In this document: positions 39,180-48,099 of the stretch, piece by piece
Layout of the letters: each line of letters begins with the position of its first letter
Position numbering within the stretch: the first letter of the stretch is position 1
Origin: Thiothrix sp. UBA5583
GTDB taxonomy: Bacteria > Pseudomonadota > Gammaproteobacteria > Thiotrichales > Thiotrichaceae
Direction: 5' to 3'
Assembly: GCA_002425225.1 (NCBI GenBank)
Contig: DILV01000003.1
Location: forward strand, 1-64,000
Length of the DNA: 64,000 nt
Notes under the pieces: model-generated
Told to the model about the DNA's origin: nothing
What the model saw: the letters and a program-made list of their open reading frames with translations, nothing else
Database searches by the model: none
Made by a program: the position numbers and the translations under genes

Positions 39180-40454
39180 TCAGCCCCTGTTTTCTGGAGC
39201 AGGGGCTTTGGAAGCCGGGCTGATGGGGGTATTAAGCCTGATTTCTTCCCTGAGAAATTCCAAGTGTTCCAGCGTGGCGTAACCATCTGCCGGGAAACCT
39301 GAATCCATCTGCCAGCGGCGCAGGGCGGCACGGGTATTTGGCCCCAGTTTACCGTCTACGCCATCCGTACTGTAACCAGCGGTGGTTAGCAATTGTTGCA
39401 GTTCGGCTTTCTGGGTGTGGCTTAACGGTTTTTCATCGTCTGGCCAGGTTCCCAGTAGTGGTGTTTCCCCCCGGATACGGTCGCCCAGATGCCCAACTCC
39501 CAAGGCGTAGCTGTAGGCATTGTTGTATTTCAGGATGACCCGGAAATTCTGGAAAGCGAGGAACGCTGGCCCCCGATAGCCCGCTGGCAGCAGTACAAAG
39601 GCATTGTCATCACCATCGTTAGCAGTCAGTTGAGCGCTTGCGCTCACGACACCATTTTCTGCCGCCCAGACGCTGACAGGTTGCCAGATGTCAGGATCAG
39701 CTTGTTCCCAGGCAAAATTGACTGGCAAACTGGCTTCAATTCCCCAGCGACGCCCAGATTGCCAGCCGGATTGCGCCAGATAGTTGGCTGTTGAAGCCAG
39801 TGCGTCAGGAATGCTGTTGACCAGATCGCGCCGTCCATCACCATCGTAATCGACAGCATAGCGCTCAAACGTGGTGGGAATGAATTGGGTATGCCCGATT
39901 GCACCCGCCCAGGAGCCACGCAAAGACACCATCGAGATGTCACCCTTGTCGAGAATCCGCATGGCAGCCAGCAGTTGTTGCCGCCAGAAGTCACGGCGTT
40001 CCTCGGTTCCAGCGTAAGCCAGCGTTGCCAGTGCCCGCACGATGCTGCGCCCACCCCGGTTTCGTCCAAAATCGCTTTCCATACCCCAGATTGCCAACAG
40101 GTATTCCGGTTGCACGCCGTATTGCTGATAGAGGCGCTCTAGAAGCGGAGCATATTCATGGAGGCGGGCTTGCCCGGCAGCCACCCGATCATCGGATACG
40201 GCGCTTTCGAGGTATTCCCAGACAGGTTTGGTGAATTCGGGCTGATGGGTATCCAAGCGGAGAACAGTTTTATCCGGCAACAGGTCACGCAACGCGATGT
40301 CCAGTGTTTGCGCACGAATGCCCTGGGTGAGCGCAAGCTCCCGGAACTGGCTTTTCCAGCGGTCAAAAGCACTATCTGTGGCTGCTGTATAACCAAACAA
40401 CATCACCGCCAGCACCAAAGTGGTCTGTACGAAACGCACCAGTTTTCGCCTCAT
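39180..40454 (-). CDS. Lytic murein transglycosylase, MltB family
   Basis: Exported peptidoglycan-cleaving enzyme of 424 residues. An N-terminal signal (FVQTTLVLAVMLFGYTAA) is not followed by a clear lipobox cysteine, unlike MltB of E. coli. The catalytic glutamate lies in IWGMESDFGRNRGG, and SWAGAIGHTQFIP and YDGDGRRDLVNSIPDALAS complete the SLT fold. A C-terminal peptidoglycan-binding module (about 340-405, KLGPNTRAALRRWQ) is added. It converges with the aminotransferase gene. Confidence 0.93.
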   Translation of the reverse strand: MRRKLVRFVQTTLVLAVMLFGYTAATDSAFDRWKSQFRELALTQGIRAQTLDIALRDLLPDKTVLRLDTHQPEFTKPVWEYLESAVSDDRVAAGQARLHEYAPLLERLYQQYGVQPEYLLAIWGMESDFGRNRGGRSIVRALATLAYAGTEERRDFWRQQLLAAMRILDKGDISMVSLRGSWAGAIGHTQFIPTTFERYAVDYDGDGRRDLVNSIPDALASTANYLAQSGWQSGRRWGIEASLPVNFAWEQADPDIWQPVSVWAAENGVVSASAQLTANDGDDNAFVLLPAGYRGPAFLAFQNFRVILKYNNAYSYALGVGHLGDRIRGETPLLGTWPDDEKPLSHTQKAELQQLLTTAGYSTDGVDGKLGPNTRAALRRWQMDSGFPADGYATLEHLEFLREEIRLNTPISPASKAPAPENRG

Positions 40455-40559
40455 TCGGCAATTCCAGACACTACGCTACACATCCGGTTATAATAACAGA
40501 CTTGTCAGCAAGTACCTCAATACTTGGCAGTCAGTTACTGAATTTTCAGGAAAATTTTC

Positions 40560-41375
40560 ATGTCAGAAGCAGTTTTTCTCGATCTTGGCAGCACCAGCCG
40601 TGATGACCTTGACCTATCACGCCTGCAAGCCGCTTGTGGCTCCCTTGCTGTCTGGCAACAGACCTTGCGGGGGCAGTGCCTGCACCATATTGGCAATGCC
40701 AGCATTGTTATCAGCAACAAGGTGATTCTCGACCGACCTCTGCTTCGTTCCCTCGCAACACAACTTGAACTCATCTGTGTTGCAGCCACTGGCACTAACA
40801 ATATAGACCTGCAAGCTGCGCAAGAGTTTGCCATTCCCGTTGCCAATATCCGCGATTATGCCAGTCAGTCCGTTGCTGAGCATGTCATCGCCATGATATT
40901 TGCCTTGCGCCGCCAGCTACCAGCATGGCAACAAGCCTTGCAACGGGGTGAATGGCAACGCAGCCCGCATTTTTGCCTGTTGGACTACGCCATGCCGCAA
41001 GTGGCGGGCAGCACGTTGGCAATTATAGGACATGGCGTGCTGGGAAGGGCGGTAGAAAAACTGGCCTTGGCTGTAGGACTGCGGGTAATCATTGCCGAGC
41101 AGCCCGGTAATCCTGTCAGGGCAGGGCGGGTTGCTTTTGAAGAAGCCCTTGCTCAGGCTGATATTGTCAGTTTGCATTGTCCACTGACGACCACTACCCG
41201 TCACCTGATCAATGCCGAGCGTTTACGCCTGATGAAAGCGGATGCCATCCTGATCAACACGGCGCGGGGTGGAATTGTGGATGAAATAGCCCTGTTGCAG
41301 GCGCTCGAGGCAGGGCAGTTGGCAGACGTAATTACGAGCTGGAAAACAGGGCAGTTGCTCAACCGGGTGGTTTAA
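40560..41375 (+). CDS. D-2-hydroxyacid dehydrogenase missing its catalytic Glu/His segment
   Basis: Relative of glycerate dehydrogenase/hydroxypyruvate reductase, 271 residues against about 315 for the family. The substrate domain (1-100), the NAD motif GHGVLG (157-162), and NTARGGIVDE with catalytic Arg236 are present. After AGQLA (255) the sequence jumps to ITSWKTGQLLNRVV, which looks like the native C-terminal helix. The intervening segment with the catalytic Glu (DV-x-EPP) and His (TPHIAW) is absent. This fits an in-frame internal deletion of about 45-50 codons, so activity is doubtful. Its neighbour makes hydroxypyruvate or pyruvate. Confidence 0.82.
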   Translation: MSEAVFLDLGSTSRDDLDLSRLQAACGSLAVWQQTLRGQCLHHIGNASIVISNKVILDRPLLRSLATQLELICVAATGTNNIDLQAAQEFAIPVANIRDYASQSVAEHVIAMIFALRRQLPAWQQALQRGEWQRSPHFCLLDYAMPQVAGSTLAIIGHGVLGRAVEKLALAVGLRVIIAEQPGNPVRAGRVAFEEALAQADIVSLHCPLTTTTRHLINAERLRLMKADAILINTARGGIVDEIALLQALEAGQLADVITSWKTGQLLNRVV

Positions 41376-41378
41376 GCG

Positions 41379-41708
41379 CTATTTTTTGTTGCCAGCCGGG
41401 CGCGAAAAGGGGCTAACATTGCCACTGACGGAACCATCCAGAGCGTGGATCTTGCTAATTCCCGGTTTTTCGACTTCATCAATGCGGATGACGGAATGAA
41501 TTGGGATAAAACTGCGTTTGACGGCATCAAATTCGGTTTTCAGGCGCTCTTCACCGGGGTCAATCACCACGCTGCTTTGCGTGCCGAAGACGATCTCTTC
41601 CACTACCACAAAACCGTACAAGTCGGATTCATACACCTGCCGGGCAAAGATTTCATATACCTTGTCCTGATTGACGAATGTAATGCGGTAGATACGGTCG
41701 CTGCTCAA
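41379..41708 (-). CDS. DUF1820 family protein (TTG start)
   Basis: A 109-residue cytoplasmic protein; RIYRITFVNQDKVYEIFARQ and the FIPIHSVIRIDEVEK segment match the DUF1820 family, of unknown function. The frame starts at TTG 41708, with no ATG nearby that keeps the conserved N-terminus. It converges with the dehydrogenase gene with three bases between stops, and diverges from proA. Confidence 0.85.
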   Translation of the reverse strand: MSSDRIYRITFVNQDKVYEIFARQVYESDLYGFVVVEEIVFGTQSSVVIDPGEERLKTEFDAVKRSFIPIHSVIRIDEVEKPGISKIHALDGSVSGNVSPFSRPAGNKK

Positions 41709-41814
41709 GGTCTTCTGGCCTCACGAAAAAATGGCGTAGTTGTAACAGAAAACGCGGCACAAGTCACTTCCCGTGGTATTATGCCCGCCTGATGTGACAG
41801 CAAAGGAAGCGATT

Positions 41815-43071
41815 TTGGACGTTATCAATTACATGCAGGAAACCGGTCAGCAGGCTCGTGAAGCCGCCCGGATTCTTGTCAATACCGATACCAGCACCAA
41901 GAACAATGCATTGTTACACATTGCCGATGTGTTGCTGGAACGTGCCGACTGGCTGAAAACTGAAAATGCGAAAGACCTTGTTGCTGGTCGTGACAAGGGT
42001 CTGGATGCGGCGATGCTTGACCGCCTGACCCTGACTGACAAGACCATCGCAGGCATGGCAGAAGGTGTACGTCAGGTGGCAACCCTGGCTGACCCGGTGG
42101 GGACAATAACGGATCTTGCTTATCGACCTTCTGGGATTCAGGTGGGCAAGATGCGTGTGCCGTTGGGTGTGGTCGGCATCATTTACGAGTCACGCCCGAA
42201 TGTCACCGTGGATGCGGCCGCCCTGTGCCTAAAATCCGGTAATGCCACCATTTTGCGTGGTGGTTCCGAAGCGATCCATTCCAACCAGGCCATAGCCAGT
42301 TGTGTGCGTGCCGGGCTGGAAGCCGCCGGTTTGCCAACAGCCTGCGTGCAAGTGGTGGAAACCACGGATCGTACCGCCGTCGGCGAATTGTTGCGTATGC
42401 CGCAGTATGTGGATGTCATCGTGCCGCGTGGTGGCAAGAGCCTGATCGAAAGGGTCAGCGCCGAGTCACGCATCCCGGTCATCAAACATCTGGATGGTAT
42501 CTGTCATGTCTACATTGATGATCAGGCAGACATGGACAAAGCCATCAGGGTGGCGTTGAATGCCAAAACCCATCGCTACGGCGTGTGCAATGCGATGGAA
42601 ACCTTGCTGGTTGCGGAAGCAGTTGCGGCTGAAGTCCTGCCACCGTTGGCAGAACAATACACAGCCAAGGGCGTGGAATTGCGCGGCTGTGAACGAACCC
42701 GTGCCATTTTGCCTGCCTGTATTGCTGCCAGCGAGGAAGACTGGTCGACGGAATACCTGGCTCCGATCCTCTCCATCCGTATCGTGGCGGACATGGCAGT
42801 CGCGATCAGTCATATCAACCATTACGGTTCCCACCATACCGATGCCATCATTACCGAAAACTACACCCGCGCACGGGCATTTCTGCGGCAGGTGGATTCC
42901 AGTTCGGTGATGGTCAACGCTTCCACTCGTTTTGCTGACGGGTTTGAATATGGCCTTGGTGCAGAAATCGGTATCAGTACCGACAAGATTCATGCGCGTG
43001 GGCCGGTTGGGCTGGAAGGGCTGACTTCCCAAAAGTTTGTGGTGCTGGGTGACGGACATATCCGCCAGTAA
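41815..43071 (+). CDS. proA: Glutamate-5-semialdehyde dehydrogenase (gamma-glutamyl phosphate reductase)
   Basis: NADPH-dependent enzyme of proline synthesis. The 418 residues match E. coli (417). The aldehyde dehydrogenase fold shows [31 protein letters not shown], the active-site cysteine in [14 protein letters not shown], and the C-terminal [23 protein letters not shown] 41815 is preferred, with AAAGGAAG at 41802-41809; ATG 41833 would lose six residues. hisC follows after 33 bases. No proB is in the window. Confidence 0.95.
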   Translation: MDVINYMQETGQQAREAARILVNTDTSTKNNALLHIADVLLERADWLKTENAKDLVAGRDKGLDAAMLDRLTLTDKTIAGMAEGVRQVATLADPVGTITDLAYRPSGIQVGKMRVPLGVVGIIYESRPNVTVDAAALCLKSGNATILRGGSEAIHSNQAIASCVRAGLEAAGLPTACVQVVETTDRTAVGELLRMPQYVDVIVPRGGKSLIERVSAESRIPVIKHLDGICHVYIDDQADMDKAIRVALNAKTHRYGVCNAMETLLVAEAVAAEVLPPLAEQYTAKGVELRGCERTRAILPACIAASEEDWSTEYLAPILSIRIVADMAVAISHINHYGSHHTDAIITENYTRARAFLRQVDSSSVMVNASTRFADGFEYGLGAEIGISTDKIHARGPVGLEGLTSQKFVVLGDGHIRQ

Positions 43072-43104
43072 TCCTGATATTTGATTTTTATTGCAAGGCC
43101 GAAC

Positions 43105-44235
43105 ATGCAATCAAACATTGATTTCCAGCAGCTTGCCGTCAGTGGTGTGCAAAAGTTGCACCCTTACCAGCCGGGCAAACCGATAGAGGAGCTGGAACGT
43201 GAACTGGGCATTACCAACATCCTCAAACTGGCTTCCAACGAAAACCCGCTGGGAGCTAGTCCCAAAGCACAGGTTGCTTTGGCAAACCCGTTAAAAACGC
43301 TGGAGTTGTACCCTGATGGCAGTGGCTATCAGTTGAAAGCTGCCATTGCACAGAAACTGGGTTTGCAAAGCGCACAAATTACTTTAGGTAACGGTTCCAA
43401 CGATGTGCTGGACATGATTGCTCGTGTCTATCTGGATAACAGTCGGGCTGCGGTGTTTTCGGAATACGCCTTTGCCGTTTACCCGATTGTGACGCTGGCG
43501 GTAGGGGCTGAATTGCGCATTGCCAAGGCTAATCCGCCTGACCACCATACGATGCCTTACGGTCACAACCTGCCGAATCTGGCAGCGAAGATTGATGACA
43601 AGACCCGGCTGGTCTTTATTGCCAACCCCAACAATCCCACCGGGACATGGCTTGGCAAGGATGATTTGCACCGTTTTCTTCAGCGTGTGCCGGAAGATGT
43701 TATCGTGGTCATTGACGAAGCCTATACCGAATACGTGCAGGATGCTGCCTTCCCCAATGCGCTGGCATGGCTGGAAGAATTCCCCAATCTGATTGTTACC
43801 CGTACCTTTTCCAAGATTTATGGTCTTGCCGGGTTGCGGGTGGGTTACGCTATATCCAACCCGGCAGTGGCCGACATGCTCAACCGGGTACGCCAGCCGT
43901 TCAATGTCAACTCGCTGGCTTTGGCGGCTGCCGAGGCGGCACTGGATGATGATGAGTTCCTGAAGCACAGCGTCATGACCAATACTGCCGGTTTGCAACA
44001 ATGGTTCGACGCCTGCGCCGAGCAGGGCTGGGAATACATCCCGACCGTGGGCAATTTCATCACCCTCGATTGCAAGCGTCCGGCAGCACCGCTGTATGAT
44101 GCCTTGTTGCGTGAGGGTGTGATTGTGCGCCCCATTGGCGCTTACGGCCTGCCGCACCACTTGCGCATCACCATCGGTTCAGAGTCGCAAAACACCCGCT
44201 GTATCAATGCATTGAAAAAGGTTCTTGCAGCGTGA
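43105..44235 (+). CDS. hisC: Histidinol-phosphate aminotransferase
   Basis: PLP enzyme of histidine synthesis that may also serve phenylalanine and tyrosine. The 376 residues have the substrate-binding LASNENPLGAS, NPNNPTG, VIDEAYTEYV and the PLP lysine in TRTFSKIYGLAGLRVGY. ATG 43105 fits the family start; an upstream in-frame start at 43081 has no ribosome site. Its stop overlaps the tyrA GTG start. hisC at the head of tyrA-aroA-cmk is the conserved aromatic supercluster of gammaproteobacteria. Confidence 0.95.
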   Translation: MQSNIDFQQLAVSGVQKLHPYQPGKPIEELERELGITNILKLASNENPLGASPKAQVALANPLKTLELYPDGSGYQLKAAIAQKLGLQSAQITLGNGSNDVLDMIARVYLDNSRAAVFSEYAFAVYPIVTLAVGAELRIAKANPPDHHTMPYGHNLPNLAAKIDDKTRLVFIANPNNPTGTWLGKDDLHRFLQRVPEDVIVVIDEAYTEYVQDAAFPNALAWLEEFPNLIVTRTFSKIYGLAGLRVGYAISNPAVADMLNRVRQPFNVNSLALAAAEAALDDDEFLKHSVMTNTAGLQQWFDACAEQGWEYIPTVGNFITLDCKRPAAPLYDALLREGVIVRPIGAYGLPHHLRITIGSESQNTRCINALKKVLAA

Positions 44236-45113
44236 TAAAGAAACTTGTCATCTTTGGTGTTGGCCTGATCGGCGGCTCGCTGGCGTTGGCTTTGCGTCAG
44301 GCTCATTATTGCCAACAAATCGTTGGTTGCAGCCGTAACGCCGAACATTTGCAGAAAGCCGTCGATCTCGGCGTCATTGATAGCTTCACCCTCGACCCAC
44401 AGGACGCAGTACACGATGCTGACATGGTATTGCTTGCTGTCCCCATGGGTGCGATGGGCAAGCTGTTGCAGCAAATCAAGCCGGTATTGCCCGCCGACGC
44501 CATCCTTACCGATGCTGGTAGTACCAAAGGCAGTGTGGTGGCGGAAGTGGAGCAGGTATTCGGCAAGGATTTCACCCGCTTCGTCCCCGGACACCCGATT
44601 GCCGGGCGCGAAAAGAGCGGGGTGGAAGCGGCTATCCCGGACTTGTACATCAAGCGCCGTGTCATTCTCACCCCGCTGCCACATACCGATGCAGATGCGC
44701 TGGCAAGCGTCGCAGCCATGTGGCAAGTCACAGGCGCCGTACTGGAGCAAATGCCGGTTGAACTGCATGATCAGGTACTGGCAGCGACTAGCCATTTGCC
44801 GCATGTACTGGCGTTTTCACTGGTCGATACCTTGCTGAACCTGCCAATGCGTGAGGATATTTTCCGCTATGCTGCCGGTGGCTTCCGCGATTTCACCCGT
44901 ATTGCCTCCAGTGACCCGGTGATGTGGCGTGATATTTGCCTGACCAACAAAACCGCGATTGTGGACATGATCAGCAAATTGCAAGCCGATTTAAGCGAGT
45001 TTGCCGCCCTGATGGAACAGCAGGATGGCGACGCGCTGTATGAGCGCATGTCACGCGCCAAGCAAGCCCGCGACAGTTACATGGCCTATCTGGAAAATGG
45101 CAAACCTGCATGA
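44232..45113 (+). CDS. tyrA: Prephenate dehydrogenase
   Basis: Cytoplasmic enzyme converting prephenate (or arogenate) with NAD(P) to the tyrosine precursor. The 293 residues begin KKLVIFGVGLIGGSLALALR with the dinucleotide GxGxxG, and carry TDAGSTKGSVV, the FVPGHPIAGREKSGVEAA catalytic segment and a helical C-domain (AGGFRDFTRIASSDPVMW). No chorismate mutase or ACT domain is attached. The start is GTG 44232, overlapping the hisC stop (GTGA). Its stop overlaps the CHAP lipoprotein start. Confidence 0.95.
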   Translation: MIKKLVIFGVGLIGGSLALALRQAHYCQQIVGCSRNAEHLQKAVDLGVIDSFTLDPQDAVHDADMVLLAVPMGAMGKLLQQIKPVLPADAILTDAGSTKGSVVAEVEQVFGKDFTRFVPGHPIAGREKSGVEAAIPDLYIKRRVILTPLPHTDADALASVAAMWQVTGAVLEQMPVELHDQVLAATSHLPHVLAFSLVDTLLNLPMREDIFRYAAGGFRDFTRIASSDPVMWRDICLTNKTAIVDMISKLQADLSEFAALMEQQDGDALYERMSRAKQARDSYMAYLENGKPA

Positions 45114-45967
45114 TTGCAAAGTCATCCTTTCCGTTGTCTGCCTGGATTCTAAGTGCTACCTTGTTGCTGGGTGGTTGTGCAAGCCTGCCGGAAACAGGCA
45201 GCAGCGCCTATCCTGCCGGTTTGGCAGCGGTGTTGCCCAATACTGATGGTTACGGGTTGCTGGCCAAACCTGCACCCTTGCCGGAAGCGGTAAGCAAACA
45301 GGCGTATGCACAAGCCAAACAATCCTGCGATACCGGCTGCGTAACACCAGCGGGCAAGCTGTTGGGGGTGGCAGACCAGGTTCCGGGCTATTCCAACTGC
45401 CAGTCGACTTGTGCACGATCCGAGTTTTCTTTCATGGACTTGCGCAGTAAAGCGATCTCATTACATGAGAAACCACCCGCAGACAAACAACTGCATTATG
45501 TCGGTTTGAGCTACCAGTGTGTGGAATATGCACGGCGTTGGTGGATGACCAACCTCGGCATTACTTTCGGTGATGTGGATAGCGCCCATGACATTCTCTA
45601 TCTGACCGAAGGCGAAAATATCCATACCGATGGCAAATTCCCGCTGGCACGTTCCATCAATGGCACGGCAAAACGTCCTCCCAAGCGCGGCGACTTGCTG
45701 ATCTATTACCCCAATCCGGCTGACCCGAAATGGCGGCACGGGCATGTGGCGGTGGTGGTCGGAGTTGACTTGCAACACGGCTGGGTGAATGTGGCGGAAC
45801 AGAATTACAACAACCTGCCCTGGGCGCAGCCAAACCGGTATGCGCGTCAACTGCGCTTGTTTGAGGTCGGTGGGCGCTACCATATCGCTGATGTGGCGAG
45901 TGACAAAACCCGTAACCCGGCAGGCGGGTTGGTTTCCGGTTGGATTTACCCCGCTACCGCGCAATAA
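45110..45967 (+). CDS. CHAP-domain lipoprotein (amidase-like)
   Basis: Predicted outer- or inner-membrane lipoprotein of 285 residues with lipobox LLGGC (C23). The CHAP (NlpC/P60-like) domain has catalytic C137 in SYQCVEYARRWW, H212 in RHGHVAVVVG and the polar residue in VAEQNYNN. The pattern resembles the amidase domain of glutathionylspermidine synthetase/amidase and peptidoglycan amidases. Two C-x3-C pairs (C73/C77 and C97/C101) precede the domain and could form disulfides. It is coupled to tyrA by an ATGA overlap, an unusual insert in the aromatic operon. Confidence 0.82.
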   Translation: MIAKSSFPLSAWILSATLLLGGCASLPETGSSAYPAGLAAVLPNTDGYGLLAKPAPLPEAVSKQAYAQAKQSCDTGCVTPAGKLLGVADQVPGYSNCQSTCARSEFSFMDLRSKAISLHEKPPADKQLHYVGLSYQCVEYARRWWMTNLGITFGDVDSAHDILYLTEGENIHTDGKFPLARSINGTAKRPPKRGDLLIYYPNPADPKWRHGHVAVVVGVDLQHGWVNVAEQNYNNLPWAQPNRYARQLRLFEVGGRYHIADVASDKTRNPAGGLVSGWIYPATAQ

Positions 45968-46005
45968 TGCCAGCCTGATTTTTTATGTAGAGCAAGGAAA
46001 ACCGC

Positions 46006-47328
46006 GTGAGCCATTCCAGCACCAACCTCCAGTTCATCGTCCAGCCCGGCGGCCGCCTGCACGGTAGCGTGCGCGTCCCCGGCGACAAATCCATTTCGCA
46101 CCGTTCCATCATGTTGGGGTCACTGGCAGAAGGCACAACCCATGTCAGTGGTTTCCTGCAAGGTGAAGATTGCCTTTGCACCCTGAAAGCGTTCCGCAGC
46201 ATGGGTGTGGAAATCGAAGGGCCGACCGATGACGGTAAAGTGACTATCCACGGGGTAGGGCTGCATGGCCTCACCGCACCTGCGCATGATCTGGATATGG
46301 GCAATTCCGGTACATCAATGCGCCTGATGTCCGGCCTGATGAGTGGGCAAGCCTTCGATGTGCGCATGGTCGGTGATGCTTCCTTATCCAAACGCCCGAT
46401 GAAGCGCGTCACTGTGCCACTGGCAAGCATGGGCGCGGAAATTGACGCTACCGAAAAAGGTACGCCGCCGTTGCTGGTGCATGGCGGGCGCAAGCTGCAA
46501 GGCATCCATTACGACATGCCGGTTGCCAGTGCGCAGGTAAAATCCTCCCTGTTGCTGGCGGGTTTGTATGCCGAGGGTGAAACCTCCGTCACTGAGCCTG
46601 CTCCGACCCGTGACCATACCGAACGCATGTTGCGCGGTTTCGGTTATGCTGTGCAAACGGACGGCAACCGCATTAGCCTGCAAGGTGGCGGCAAACTCAC
46701 CGCAGCCGACATTGACGTGCCATCCGACATTTCTTCGGCAGCCTTTTTCATGGTGGGAGCCAGCATTGCGCCCGGCTCTGACCTGACCATTGAACACGTT
46801 GGCATGAACCCGACCCGTACCGGCGTGATCGACATCCTGCGCCTGATGGGGGCAAATCTTGAAGTGGTGAACGAACGCGAAGTAGGGGGGGAGCCGGTTG
46901 CCGACATCCGCGTGCGTTCCGCCCAACTGCGAGGGATCCAGATCCCTGAAGCCCTTGTGCCACTGGCGATTGACGAATTCCCCGTGCTGTTTATTGCGGC
47001 GGCTTTCGCCGAAGGGCAAACCGTACTGACGGGAGCAGAAGAATTGCGTGTCAAGGAAAGTGACCGCATTCAGGTGATGGCAGATGGTTTGCTGGTGTGT
47101 GGTGTCGATGCCCAACCAACCCCGGATGGCATCATTATCAATCCGGGTAACTTTACCGGTGGCATGATTGACAGCCATGGTGACCACCGGATTGCGATGG
47201 CCTTTACCATGGCAGCCTTGTGCGCTACCCAGCCAATTACTATCAATGACTGTGCCAATGTGAATACCTCCTTCCCCGGTTTCGTACAACTGGCGGCTAA
47301 TGCAGGCGTGAGGATTACCACCGCATGA
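46006..47328 (+). CDS. aroA: 3-phosphoshikimate 1-carboxyvinyltransferase (EPSP synthase, class II type)
   Basis: Shikimate-pathway enzyme joining shikimate-3-phosphate and PEP. The 440 residues contain the four signatures usual in class II enzymes: GDKS, SAQVK, RDHT and NPTR. The order GDKSISHRS, GNSGTSMRL, SAQVKSS, SDRI and DHRIAM is intact. Class II forms are often insensitive to glyphosate; that is family knowledge, not shown here. The start is GTG 46006, with AAGGAAA before it. Its stop overlaps cmk. Confidence 0.95.
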   Translation: MSHSSTNLQFIVQPGGRLHGSVRVPGDKSISHRSIMLGSLAEGTTHVSGFLQGEDCLCTLKAFRSMGVEIEGPTDDGKVTIHGVGLHGLTAPAHDLDMGNSGTSMRLMSGLMSGQAFDVRMVGDASLSKRPMKRVTVPLASMGAEIDATEKGTPPLLVHGGRKLQGIHYDMPVASAQVKSSLLLAGLYAEGETSVTEPAPTRDHTERMLRGFGYAVQTDGNRISLQGGGKLTAADIDVPSDISSAAFFMVGASIAPGSDLTIEHVGMNPTRTGVIDILRLMGANLEVVNEREVGGEPVADIRVRSAQLRGIQIPEALVPLAIDEFPVLFIAAAFAEGQTVLTGAEELRVKESDRIQVMADGLLVCGVDAQPTPDGIIINPGNFTGGMIDSHGDHRIAMAFTMAALCATQPITINDCANVNTSFPGFVQLAANAGVRITTA

Positions 47329-47978
47329 ATGAGCAAACCCTCGTTATCACCATTGATGGCCCTGCCGGGGCTGGCAAAGGCACTATCGCCTGTAGGCTTG
47401 CCGACAAACTTGGCTGGCACATGCTGGACAGTGGCGCGATTTACCGGGTAGCGGCTCTGGCTGCACTGCGCCAACATCTGGATTTGCAGGATGAAACAAC
47501 TCTTGCCGCCATGATCCCCACGTTGCAGATTGAATTCAAACAGGGTGAAGCCTGGCTGGATGGCGTGATCGTGACTGGCGAAATCCGCAATGAAACCTGT
47601 GCCAGCGCTACCTCACAAATCGCTGCCTTGCCTGCCGTGCGGGCAGCCTTGCTGGAAGTGCAACGCCATTTTCAGCAAGCCCCCGGCTTGGTGGCTGACG
47701 GGCGTGATATGGGGACAGTGGTGTTCCCTGAAGCCAGCCACAAGTTCTATCTGACCGCCAGCGCCGAAATCCGTGCAGAACGCCGCCTAAAACAGTTGAG
47801 TGAACAAGGGCTTAGTGCTAAACTCTGCGACCTTATTCAGGACATCAATGCCCGCGATGAGCGCGATGCCAACCGCCCGGTAGCCCCACTGAAACCTGCT
47901 GACGACGCAGTGTTGATTGACACCAGTTCGCTGGATCAGGATGAGGTATTTGCCGCCGTGTTGCACCACATTGCCTAA
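47325..47978 (+). CDS. cmk: Cytidylate kinase
   Basis: Phosphorylates CMP and dCMP in nucleotide synthesis. The 217 residues carry the P-loop IDGPAGAGKGTIACRLA, the CMP-binding LDSGAIYRVAALAAL, the DGRDMGTVVFPEA segment and a lid RDERDANRPVAPL. The ATG overlaps the aroA stop (ATGA). rpsA follows after 121 bases containing a terminator-like hairpin, as in many gammaproteobacteria. Confidence 0.96.
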   Translation: MNEQTLVITIDGPAGAGKGTIACRLADKLGWHMLDSGAIYRVAALAALRQHLDLQDETTLAAMIPTLQIEFKQGEAWLDGVIVTGEIRNETCASATSQIAALPAVRAALLEVQRHFQQAPGLVADGRDMGTVVFPEASHKFYLTASAEIRAERRLKQLSEQGLSAKLCDLIQDINARDERDANRPVAPLKPADDAVLIDTSSLDQDEVFAAVLHHIA

Positions 47979-48008
47979 GCATCTGAATTGAATAGCTAAC
48001 TATGAGGT

Positions 48009-48036
48009 AGCCCTGACAGGAAGTCCGGGCTTTTTG
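48009..48036 (+). terminator. Terminator or attenuator between cmk and rpsA
   Basis: AGCCC (48009-48013) pairs with GGGCT (48027-48031) with extra pairing inside, followed by TTTT. It ends the aroA-cmk transcript or limits read-through into rpsA. Confidence 0.6.
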
Positions 48037-48099
48037 CGTTTTAACCCGTCATGCAAGGATGCGTTGGCGATAACATTTGTTTAACAGGTATTTTTATTC

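Noticed and set aside
41311..41357. 11-base direct repeat as the cause of the dehydrogenase deletion
   Set aside because: Recombination between the two copies would leave only one, yet both remain, so they do not explain the loss.
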